A DNA stretch of 20,329 nucleotides from CAYUBI01 sp964443005 (GTDB lineage: Bacteria; Margulisbacteria; Riflemargulisbacteria; GWF2-35-9; CAYUBI01): assembly GCA_964443005.1 (NCBI GenBank), contig CAYUBI010000039.1:1-20329 (forward strand), given 5' to 3'. The notes under the pieces were generated by a model, which ran no database searches, had not been told where the DNA came from, and saw only the letters and a list, made by a program, of their open reading frames with translations. The position numbers and the translations under genes were made by a program. Shown here one piece after another: positions 1 through 5,855 of the stretch. Numbering within the stretch: position 1 is the first letter of the stretch; every line of letters starts with the position of its first letter.

Positions 1-7
1 CTGTCAT
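1..7 (-). CDS. Start of a gene truncated by the window edge
   Basis: Only the first codons (ATG ACA G...) of a minus-strand gene lie in the window. The ATG at 7-5 is preceded on the minus strand by TAAGGAG with a 6-7 nt spacer, a strong ribosome binding site. It lies 43 nt downstream of the stop of the DUF1016-family gene (51-968) on the same strand, so the two could be co-transcribed. Nothing can be said about the product. Confidence 0.5.
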
Positions 8-50
8 GATTTTCTCCTTAGATTTGGTGGTTTAGTCGCTGCCTATTTCC

Positions 51-968
51 TCATTTATTGGACGTTTTTTTGAACATTTTTTTGGCAGTTTTGGTGGGGA
101 AAAGATTTGCACTGATGCTCCACTGCCATTTAGTAAATTTATCAATGCACCAGGAACAAATGTCTGCGGCATGACAATCATCGATCGGTAGATGATTAAA
201 CGCGGGAGCATAATTTTCGATGGGCTTTTTACAGAGGGTGCAGTTCATCGTGAAAGGCGCCTTGAAGGGTTCACCTACCTGTAAAGGTAGTTGCCGACCG
301 ACATAAGCAAAACCAGCCCCTAGTTCTAAAAGGAATTTTGTTACATGCTGAATGAGTGCATCTTCCAATTCTCGTTCGTCATGCTTTTCGCGGATCGTTA
401 GAAAATCAAAACTATAAGGATCTTTTAGGATTTGCTGCGCAAGATCAGATTGAGGGCTAGGTAAAGTTTTTGTAAAATTAGCGATTGATTTCCCTTCGCG
501 GTGATAGAGTTCGCTTTCTATTTGATGAGTCAATACATTCCGACTCCAATTATTAGTGAGGGTTTTTTGCGCATAGTACTGGGCTTCACGTATATTTTTA
601 CATTTAGAGATGATGGCTATATTATGGCCCCAAGGAATCTTTGTAATTTGGCCAACAGCTTGTTGGCTAATTTGCTTTTCCTTAGAATAAAACAAAACCC
701 ATTGCCGAATATATTTGATATTACTAATCGAAAACCCTTTCATTTCAGGGAATTCCACAGTTAAGTCTTGGCTAAGCTTGGCAAGAAAACCTTCGCCCCA
801 TTTTGAGAGTGCCTGTTTTTTAATAATATCTGCCCCAAGTTCCCAGTAAAAATTCAATAACTCTTCATTCACTTTCAACGCCGCTTTTATCTGCGCGGAA
901 CGAATTTTGCTTTTTAACGCTTTAAGCCATTCCAAGTATTCTTTATTTGATGCCAATAAATCAGCCAA
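51..968 (-). CDS. DUF1016/YhcG-family protein with the nuclease core replaced by a Cys-rich (putative zinc) C-terminus
   Basis: 305 aa. Residues about 8-155 match the DUF1016 N-terminal domain (NFYWELGADI, WGEGFL, FSISNIKYIRQW, WGHNIAII, WSRNVL). Residues 160-232 match the beginning of the YhcG C-terminal PDDEXK nuclease domain (DPYSFDFLTI, ERELEDALIQH, FLLELGAGFAYVGRQ, LPLQVG). The family normally continues into the catalytic core (a D..IDLLFY strand followed by an ELK strand). Here the similarity stops at about residue 233 and a different module follows: C243-x2-C246, C265-H266, C271-x2-C274, then a Lys-rich tail. The module starts at Met241 (codon 248-246), so it may once have been a separate small gene. 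The start is TTG at 968, six bases after GGAG. YhcG proteins are associated with accessory and defence loci. Catalysis as a PDDEXK nuclease is unlikely because the core is missing. Natural domain swap, or deletion fusing two genes: undecided. Confidence 0.8.
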   Translation of the reverse strand: MADLLASNKEYLEWLKALKSKIRSAQIKAALKVNEELLNFYWELGADIIKKQALSKWGEGFLAKLSQDLTVEFPEMKGFSISNIKYIRQWVLFYSKEKQISQQAVGQITKIPWGHNIAIISKCKNIREAQYYAQKTLTNNWSRNVLTHQIESELYHREGKSIANFTKTLPSPQSDLAQQILKDPYSFDFLTIREKHDERELEDALIQHVTKFLLELGAGFAYVGRQLPLQVGEPFKAPFTMNCTLCKKPIENYAPAFNHLPIDDCHAADICSWCIDKFTKWQWSISANLFPTKTAKKMFKKTSNK

Positions 969-1034
969 GGTTTACTCCTTTATGGAACTGATATTATTTC
1001 TAATTCTTTTAACTCTACAACTATTCCGATAATT

Positions 1035-1043
1035 ATTATAACA
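1035..1043 (-). promoter_or_regulatory. Extended -10 promoter element for the DUF1016/Cys-rich gene
   Basis: On the minus strand the sequence reads TGTTATAAT: a perfect TATAAT with the TGn extension, about 66 nt upstream of the TTG start at 968. No good TTGACA lies 16-18 nt upstream, which is compatible with an extended -10 promoter. The surrounding DNA is very AT-rich, so chance occurrence is possible. Confidence 0.45.
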
Positions 1044-1150
1044 TAGGTAATTATTATTGTAGGAATCTTCATAACTTTAATAGGCTATTGACCACATTAA
1101 TAGTAAGAATTATCTCATTTAACAAGCCTTTTTCCCTCCCCCTCCGCCCT

Positions 1151-1179
1151 TTGGCAAATCGCCCGCAGTATTATATACT
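1151..1179 (+). promoter_or_regulatory. Sigma70-type promoter TTGGCA-N17-TATACT, predicted to give a leaderless mRNA
   Basis: TTGGCA at 1151-1156 and TATACT at 1174-1179 are separated by exactly 17 nt, each 5/6 to consensus. The ATG of the DUF1016-nuclease gene lies only six bases beyond the -10 (at 1186), so the expected transcription start falls on or next to the start codon. No Shine-Dalgarno precedes that ATG, consistent with a leaderless message. Confidence 0.6.
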
Positions 1180-1185
1180 AAACTC

Positions 1186-2160
1186 ATGACAACCCAACTT
1201 GCCAGTGTTAATACGCTTCCAAACCCAGAGGAGCAACTGCTCATTGACACTATTCGCACTGAAATCGAGCAAGGAAAACAAAACGCCTATTATTCTGTAC
1301 AAAACGAAAAGAAGACAACGTATTGGAAGGTTGGAAAACATCTCAAGAAACATCTTTTAATAAATAAAAATCGAGCAAATTATGGCGACTATTTGTTTGG
1401 ATTATTAGCTGAAAATCTTGAAATTAATCAGCGTACATTGTACCAAAGTGCTCAGTTCTATGAGGAATATCCTCAAAAGATTTTGAACGCGCGTTCAAAA
1501 TTGACATGGAGCCACTACCGAGAATTGATGGCGGTTTCAGATAAAGAAAAAAGAGTTTTATTAGAAGAAAAAGTGCTTGCAGAAAATTTAAGCACGCGTG
1601 ACCTGATTAAATTGATTCATCCGCATAAACTAATGAATGGAAACAACTCCGATTTAATTCTCAATGTCCAGCGTACATCTCCCTATGTGTATAAGTACAC
1701 GCAAATTAATGGCATTGATATGGTCGATTTGGGGTTTAATTTCAAAATCGAATTGCCAGTATGTAGCAAGAAGACCTCAGCTACAGCAGTTACTCACTTA
1801 GGAGCTGTGCCGCATTACACGTACAAAGCCTTTGTTGTTGAGGTTTTGGATGGCGATACTGTTTGGGTTCATATTGACTTGGGCATGAAAGGCTGGACAA
1901 CTCAAAAACTTCGATTACGAGGTGTTAATTCTGCTGAAATAATAACATCCGAAGGGAAAACTGCCAAAGCTCATATGATAAGTGTGCTTAATCCTTGTCA
2001 GTTTGTCGCCATTAAAACGTATTGGAGAGACAAGTTTGCCCGCTACCTCGCAGACATTTTTTATGACACACATGAAACTGATTTAGCGCTACTTGTTCAA
2101 AATGGAAAATTCCTAAATCAAGAACTGTTGGATGAAGGCTATGCAGTCAGATATGAGTAG
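1186..2160 (+). CDS. DUF1016 N-terminal domain fused to a staphylococcal-nuclease-like (thermonuclease) domain
   Basis: 324 aa. Residues about 15-145 match DUF1016_N (TTYWKVGKHLKKH, ANYGDYLFGLLAENL, SAQFYEEYP, LTWSHYRELM, LSTRDLIKLI). A linker (150-210) contains VDLGFNFKIELP. Residues 212-324 form a thermonuclease (SNase) fold: DGDT at 222-225, Arg243, Glu251 and Arg286 (DKFARYLADIF) correspond to Asp21, Arg35, Glu43 and Arg87 of staphylococcal nuclease. The residue equivalent to the calcium ligand Asp40 is Asn248; many bacterial homologues read G-I-N-A-P-E here, so this does not by itself mean loss of activity. No signal peptide is visible, so an intracellular nuclease is expected, with the DUF1016 part as probable targeting or assembly module (inference). 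Transcribed divergently from the other DUF1016 gene. The start has no Shine-Dalgarno but sits six bases behind a -10 box. An accessory or defence role is plausible but unproven. Confidence 0.85.
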   Translation: MTTQLASVNTLPNPEEQLLIDTIRTEIEQGKQNAYYSVQNEKKTTYWKVGKHLKKHLLINKNRANYGDYLFGLLAENLEINQRTLYQSAQFYEEYPQKILNARSKLTWSHYRELMAVSDKEKRVLLEEKVLAENLSTRDLIKLIHPHKLMNGNNSDLILNVQRTSPYVYKYTQINGIDMVDLGFNFKIELPVCSKKTSATAVTHLGAVPHYTYKAFVVEVLDGDTVWVHIDLGMKGWTTQKLRLRGVNSAEIITSEGKTAKAHMISVLNPCQFVAIKTYWRDKFARYLADIFYDTHETDLALLVQNGKFLNQELLDEGYAVRYE

Positions 2161-2254
2161 CGTACGCACGAAACAGCCCTTGCTGCCGAGTGGCCACGAA
2201 ATGCCGACACTTCGAGAGCCTTAGTAGCCGTGTTTGTGAGCGATCTTGTTTTTG

Positions 2255-2821
2255 TTAGCTCGTTTTAAGGGCTCTTGCTGACAACAAGTCGTAAAATTCG
2301 TTCCACTTCTTTTCTATTAATAGCAGGTCTTCGCTAGGGTTGGTTGTTCTCAGTTGTGTTATTAATACTCGTGAGATGTTGGTTGTTGTGGGCTTAAAAA
2401 TTTCCAAATCGTAATTTAATCCAACGGCTTGTTGGTTTTCTAGTTGTATCTTTTCTATTAATGCATTCAGTGATTCTGTTGCACCTTTAACATCATGCTC
2501 AAGTAAATTTAAAAAGACTTTATGCATGTTTGCGAAAAAAAAGACATAAGCTGCATTGATCTGGGATTCTTCCGTAGGGCGCTCTTGGGTTGAAACATCC
2601 TTGTAGTTTTCTACTAGCAAGGTTAGTCCTGCCTTAATCGTTTCTAAGTGTTGGAGAATAACGTTCGGTGTACTCGTCGTGGTTTTCGAGGAAAAGATCA
2701 GCGCACACAATTGCTGTTCAAATTCACGGCCCATAGTCAAAGCTTCGGGCGTTTCAGTTAAACGTGCTAAGCGTTGCCCTATTTCGAATGTTGTTGCATT
2801 TGCTACCATTTTAGTGTTCAT
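2255..2821 (-). CDS. Hypothetical helical cytoplasmic protein
   Basis: 188 aa, no family recognised. The sequence looks almost entirely alpha-helical, with long amphipathic stretches and no signal peptide, transmembrane segment or metal-binding motif. It is rich in Leu, Glu, Thr and Asn. The start ATG at 2821 has an excellent Shine-Dalgarno (GGAGGA, spacer about 5). That Shine-Dalgarno lies in the 3' arm of an 8-bp inverted repeat (see the hairpin at 2827-2863), suggesting translational or operator control. It is the last gene of a minus-strand series running from rnpB. The 94 nt between its stop and the convergent DUF1016-nuclease gene hold no clear terminator. Overall shape is that of a small regulatory, chaperone or adaptor protein, but no function should be assigned. 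Confidence 0.75.
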   Translation of the reverse strand: MNTKMVANATTFEIGQRLARLTETPEALTMGREFEQQLCALIFSSKTTTSTPNVILQHLETIKAGLTLLVENYKDVSTQERPTEESQINAAYVFFFANMHKVFLNLLEHDVKGATESLNALIEKIQLENQQAVGLNYDLEIFKPTTTNISRVLITQLRTTNPSEDLLLIEKKWNEFYDLLSARALKTS

Positions 2822-2826
2822 TTTTA

Positions 2827-2863
2827 TCCTCCGAATTTAGTGGGTCGCAAATATATCGGAGGA
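2827..2863 (-). promoter_or_regulatory. SD-sequestering hairpin upstream of the helical protein gene
   Basis: On the minus strand TCCTCCGA (2863-2856) is followed after 21 nt by its perfect complement TCGGAGGA (2834-2827), which is the ribosome binding site of the gene starting at 2821. The loop can extend the stem: after a 3-nt bulge (TAT), ATTT pairs with AAAT around a 10-nt loop (GCGACCCACT). The result is an 8+4 bp hairpin that would fully mask the GGAGGA, as in RNA thermometers or protein- or ligand-gated translational switches. It could instead be a DNA operator, since the arms form a palindrome. Confidence 0.5.
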
Positions 2864-2974
2864 AAAATGAAAACATTTCAGATTGTTTTGTGAAACAGGC
2901 GAGCAATTGATAGAGGGTGTCATGGATTATTGATATTCGCCCCAATCACCTTGTCGTTGGCAGTGAAAATCGGG

Positions 2975-3187
2975 CTATTCTTCATAGGTATAGTAATTCT
3001 CCCCATGGTGATGAATATTGTTTCGGATTGTAAAGCTGCTGTCCTTTTCTTCTTCTTCCCGCCTATGAAAAAATATATCGTTTCTTACGTCTTTCCCTAT
3101 GTGAGAAATAATGTGCTCCACCGTCAACACACTCATAGAACGAACAAAAGGCATTTGTTTTAGCTGATACTCAATGATTCTGTCCAT
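2975..3187 (-). CDS. Possible small protein, 70 aa, unknown
   Basis: The reading frame begins at ATG 3187, preceded by AAAGGA with a spacer of about 7. The product is hydrophilic, with an acidic patch (RREEEEKD) and a His/Tyr-rich C-terminus (HHHGENYYTYEE), and has no recognised domain, signal peptide or membrane segment. It lies between the exported protein gene (3304-4002) and the helical protein gene (2255-2821), all on the minus strand, so it could belong to the same transcript. An overlapping plus-strand frame (2930-3163) lacks a ribosome binding site and is less likely. It may be a genuine small ORF, a remnant, or noncoding; evidence is limited to the start signals and the direction. 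Confidence 0.4.
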   Translation of the reverse strand: MDRIIEYQLKQMPFVRSMSVLTVEHIISHIGKDVRNDIFFHRREEEEKDSSFTIRNNIHHHGENYYTYEE

Positions 3188-3303
3188 TATTGATTCCTTT
3201 TGTGCTTATTCTACAATTGTATAATCTGCAGTTTTTGAATAAAAGGAAAGGGTCAATGTCTAGGCTCTCTGGTTATACGAGAGATCTTCTCACGCGTTCC
3301 CCT

Positions 3304-4002
3304 TTACCATACCAAGGAAATCGAGTTCAGCATATTGATCGTATTGTTGTAAAAATACGTACTAGAAATAAACCGGTTTTGGCCTGTTAAAAATAGGGTA
3401 CCATTTACTTTAAAAGCTGGTTGAAAGTTCATGTATCGAAAATATGGATCATCGTCAATTCCATAATACAAAGCACATGTTCCTAGATTGCTAGATAAAA
3501 TGGTTTTTTGTAAGCCATAGAGCAATCGTGGCATTTCTTTCCATTCCATGCTTAGTCCCAGATGTCCGCTAATGTCTGCAGTTGCATAATGAACTTCGGT
3601 TTCAACCAGGTAGCGATCTGGAAACGCTTTGTTAAGATCAAAATACCATACTAGCCCCATTGTCCAATTCAGGTCGCCTTTGGTCAGGTACCGAAATTGC
3701 CAAATGGTTTGATCATGAGTCGACACTGGCCCAGATACCTTGTCCAACCAATTATACTGCGCCAAAAGTGTTGAATTCGGGTCATCCAGTGCTAGCTCCA
3801 GTTGATGATCCCGCCGAAAAGCTTCGGTCGTGCCATTTCCAAAGTTGTTGTAAAAATTAAAATTGGTTTTGATATACGCAAAAGAATAGGTTGTTAGCAG
3901 TAATATTCCTATAAATGCCACGTTTTTGAATATATTCCCGTTTCCTTTTCTACGAAATTGGGAAATTTGCCCTGCGCTACACCCAGTAGCAGATGGAGGC
4001 AT
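3304..4002 (-). CDS. Exported protein, putative small outer-membrane beta-barrel
   Basis: 232 aa from ATG 4002. The N-terminus has a basic stretch (RRKGNGNIFKN) followed by a hydrophobic segment (VAFIGILLLTTYSFA), with a likely signal peptidase cut after Ala42. The mature part has no helical membrane segment, is rich in aromatic and alternating polar/hydrophobic strands, and ends in ...SISLVW, an aromatic C-terminus typical of proteins inserted in the outer membrane by BAM. No family is recognised. The start overlaps the neighbourhood of the acyltransferase stop (stop codon 4006-4004); AGGAAG lies just upstream of ATG 4002. An in-frame ATG at 4020 would lengthen the protein by six residues and overlap the upstream gene. 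Close coupling to a lipid-A-type acyltransferase fits an outer-membrane context. Alternatively it is a soluble periplasmic protein. Confidence 0.7.
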   Translation of the reverse strand: MPPSATGCSAGQISQFRRKGNGNIFKNVAFIGILLLTTYSFAYIKTNFNFYNNFGNGTTEAFRRDHQLELALDDPNSTLLAQYNWLDKVSGPVSTHDQTIWQFRYLTKGDLNWTMGLVWYFDLNKAFPDRYLVETEVHYATADISGHLGLSMEWKEMPRLLYGLQKTILSSNLGTCALYYGIDDDPYFRYMNFQPAFKVNGTLFLTGQNRFISSTYFYNNTINMLNSISLVW

Positions 4003-4003
4003 C

Positions 4004-4906
4004 TTACGCTTCCTGTTCATGGCGATATCGTAGTAAGGTGTCAACTTCCTTAGTGTCCAACAAAAGCAACCACTCGTCAGCATGATTGTGAAAGTAGCCT
4101 TGATAAGCGGATAGTAGTGATTGCATGGCTGTTTCCTCAGACGGATTATCTAACAAGTCAATGGGTTTTGTAAAATAGAAATTAAACCCTTTGGATGTGC
4201 GATACATAAAATACGGAAGAATAATTGTTTTAGCGCGTTGAGCCATTTTTAGCCAGGATATATTTAATGGAAAAAGTCCGCCTTCAATGGAAATGTCTCG
4301 CTTTTTTTTCCCAGCTTCTAAAGCGCCAGTATCAATAACTACACAAACAATAGAGTTTTTTTGAAGCAAGTCAATTGTTTTTGCAAAAAAATTAGTGCTC
4401 ATAATGTCAATTCCTTTTAAGCCTGCTTGTTCCCGATAAGATGCCAATAAAGAGGTAATTGGACTTGTATCAATGCGTTTGTAAATCGATGTTGAGTCAT
4501 AACCGTGAACAAATAATGACCGAGGAATCAGTTCGAAATTACTAGCATGCAGTACTGTAATCAACACGCCGCGTCCATTGGCTAATGCTGCATTAAGGCT
4601 TTCAATATTCTCAATAGTCATGAGCGGTACCAGGTTTTTAGCTTGGCTTAACAAGGGAAGTAATGGCACTTCTGCAATGGTTAGTGCTGCTTTTGAAATT
4701 GTTTGTTTGGCCATTTTCGGGATATTTTTTATTGGGATTAAAGGAAACAATTTTCGCAGATTATTTTCTACAGTTTGGCGAAACCCTAAAAGTGTTGCAA
4801 CAAAAACAATAATATTGCCAAGAATTTTGGCTTGTACATAGGCAATTTGAAAGTGAATTTTTGCGCACCATCGAAAATAGGTTTCAAGCCACTGAATCAG
4901 TCGCGT
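4004..4906 (-). CDS. Lipid A biosynthesis-type lauroyl/myristoyl acyltransferase (LpxL/HtrB family)
   Basis: 300 aa if read from 4906. The family transfers acyl chains from acyl-ACP to lipid A precursors at the inner face of the inner membrane. Seen here: an N-terminal hydrophobic anchor (KILGNIIVFVATLLGF), the family-typical V..NL.K.FP element, the H-x4-E catalytic motif (HASNFE), then a conserved core with a late KPIDLLDN-like segment. The first ATG/GTG/TTG in frame is TTG at 4750, but that start would delete the anchor and half of the NL..FP motif. The frame stays open to a stop at 4918-4916, and a good GGAG (4916-4913) lies six bases before ACG at 4906, which is the best-placed initiation codon (giving M-R-L-I-Q-W-L). 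Either a non-canonical start or an ATG-to-ACG change is implied. It lies 58 nt downstream of rnpB with no terminator between. The exact lipid substrate is not determined. Confidence 0.85.
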   Translation of the reverse strand, partial: TRLIQWLETYFRWCAKIHFQIAYVQAKILGNIIVFVATLLGFRQTVENNLRKLFPLIPIKNIPKMAKQTISKAALTIAEVPLLPLLSQAKNLVPLMTIENIESLNAALANGRGVLITVLHASNFELIPRSLFVHGYDSTSIYKRIDTSPITSLLASYREQAGLKGIDIMSTNFFAKTIDLLQKNSIVCVVIDTGALEAGKKKRDISIEGGLFPLNISWLKMAQRAKTIILPYFMYRTSKGFNFYFTKPIDLLDNPSEETAMQSLLSAYQGYFHNHADEWLLLLDTKEVDTLLRYRHEQEA

Positions 4907-4964
4907 TTTTTTCTCCTATTCTGCTTTTACTTCTGCTTAGTCTGTATATTACATAAATATTAGT

Positions 4965-5264
4965 GGCGTAAATCGATAAGCCGGGTTCTGTCGTGGACAG
5001 TCATCTTTCTAGGATGTCAGTTGCCTAACACCTCAAGCGACCTAACCCGGGAATCAAATGAGACGAGCAGCCTCTCTTCCCCTATTTGGTCTTGCTCCGC
5101 ATAGAGTTTACCTGGTTTCACTACTGCGCCTCTAAAGGCCGTACTTGCTTTCTGTTGCACTTGTCCTCGCCTTGCGACGGGCGGGCGTTACCCGCTATGC
5201 TGCTCTGTGGAGCCCGGACTTTCCTCTAAGGATAAAAATCCTCAGCGACTGCCTGATTTACGCC
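4965..5264 (-). ncRNA. rnpB: RNase P RNA (M1 RNA)
   Basis: This is the catalytic RNA of ribonuclease P, which matures tRNA 5' ends. On the minus strand the 5' end GGCGTAAATC and the 3' end GATTTACGCC pair perfectly over 10 bp (helix P1). The universally conserved 5' core GAGGAAAGTCCGGGCTCC follows about 40 nt in, and the 3' core GACAGAACCCGGCTTATCG lies at 4998-4976, giving the P4 pairing. The segment CAGTAGTGAAACCAGGTAAACTC is also characteristic. At about 300 nt it is shorter than most type A RNAs (350-400 nt), suggesting reduced peripheral helices. A good promoter begins 7 nt upstream. No rho-independent terminator follows before the acyltransferase gene. Confidence 0.95.
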
Positions 5265-5270
5265 ATAAGT

Positions 5271-5299
5271 AGCATAAGGCAAGGGTGCGGAATTGACAA
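5271..5299 (-). promoter_or_regulatory. rnpB promoter TTGTCA-N17-TATGCT
   Basis: On the minus strand TTGTCA (5299-5294) and TATGCT (5276-5271) have a 17-nt spacer, and the P1 helix of RNase P RNA starts seven bases after the -10. The -35 overlaps by five bases the -35 of the oppositely directed fab operon promoter. Confidence 0.75.
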
Positions 5300-5321
5300 T
5301 ATGCAGCTGACCGTGTATAGT
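5293..5321 (+). promoter_or_regulatory. Promoter of the yceD-rpmF-plsX-fab operon, TTGACA-N17-TATAGT
   Basis: A perfect TTGACA (5293-5298), 17-nt spacer and TATAGT (5316-5321), predicting transcription from about 5328 and a short leader before the yceD start at 5352. The TTGACAA core reads as -35 in both directions, so polymerase binding here and at the rnpB promoter should be mutually exclusive or coupled. Confidence 0.8.
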
Positions 5322-5351
5322 CGTTGAGGCTAAAAAAGGGTGATATAGAAT

Positions 5352-5846
5352 ATGCAACTTGAAGTCAATTCACTGTTCCATGAAATTGGGGCTACTGAAA
5401 CATTTGAATCGTTGGTTACTTTGGATTATGATGATAGCGAAATCCGCATGGGTTTTCCCTTGGATGTTTGCGTCAAAGCAATGAATGTTGGGCAGACGAT
5501 TCTTGTTTCAGGGGATATCATGGGGCATATTGAGGTTCAGTGTGGTTGTTGTTTGGAATTTTATTCGTTTCCAGTAGATATTGAAATTGAGGAAGAGTTT
5601 TTCAAATCAGCTGCTGATTGTGAAATTTCAGAAACACCTGTGACAGATGAAAATTTAGTCAATGATGATGGCATGATCGAATTAGATGATATTATTCGGC
5701 AAAATGTACTTGCGAGTGTACCATATAATCCAAAATGTCGTCCGGATTGCCCGGGTATTTTGTACAGTCCTAGACAAGCTTTGATTGACAATGAAACCGT
5801 AGATCCGCGATTAATTAAATTAAAAGAATGGCGAGAAAAACAATAG
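5352..5846 (+). CDS. yceD: YceD/DUF177 family protein
   Basis: 164 aa. DUF177 proteins are encoded next to rpmF in most bacteria and are linked to 23S rRNA and ribosome metabolism. Seen here: the central VQCGCCLEF motif (Cys64, 66, 67) and the C-terminal KCRPDCPG (Cys129, Cys133). The second C-terminal Cys pair that many homologues carry after this point is missing (SPRQAL instead). The start ATG at 5352 follows AGGGTGAT. First gene of the operon; its TAG stop is part of the rpmF ribosome binding site, so the two are translationally coupled. Function is assigned from family and context only. Confidence 0.85.
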   Translation: MQLEVNSLFHEIGATETFESLVTLDYDDSEIRMGFPLDVCVKAMNVGQTILVSGDIMGHIEVQCGCCLEFYSFPVDIEIEEEFFKSAADCEISETPVTDENLVNDDGMIELDDIIRQNVLASVPYNPKCRPDCPGILYSPRQALIDNETVDPRLIKLKEWREKQ

Positions 5847-5855
5847 GAGGACGGT

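Noticed and set aside
501..764. Plus-strand frame inside the first DUF1016 gene
   Set aside because: Antisense to a well-supported domain; no start signals.
2930..3163. Plus-strand open frame of 77 codons with a hydrophobic N-terminal part
   Set aside because: It starts with TTG, has no ribosome binding site, and is antisense to a minus-strand frame that has a good one. The hydrophobic stretch is explained by AT-rich antisense composition.
3250..3300. Inverted repeats CTCTC...GAGAG downstream of the exported protein gene as a terminator
   Set aside because: Stem of five base pairs, nine-base loop, and no T-tract on the minus strand; several mutually exclusive weak pairings exist.
5145..5327. 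Plus-strand open frame of 60 codons
   Set aside because: It lies across the RNase P RNA gene and its promoter, whose conserved bases fully explain the sequence.
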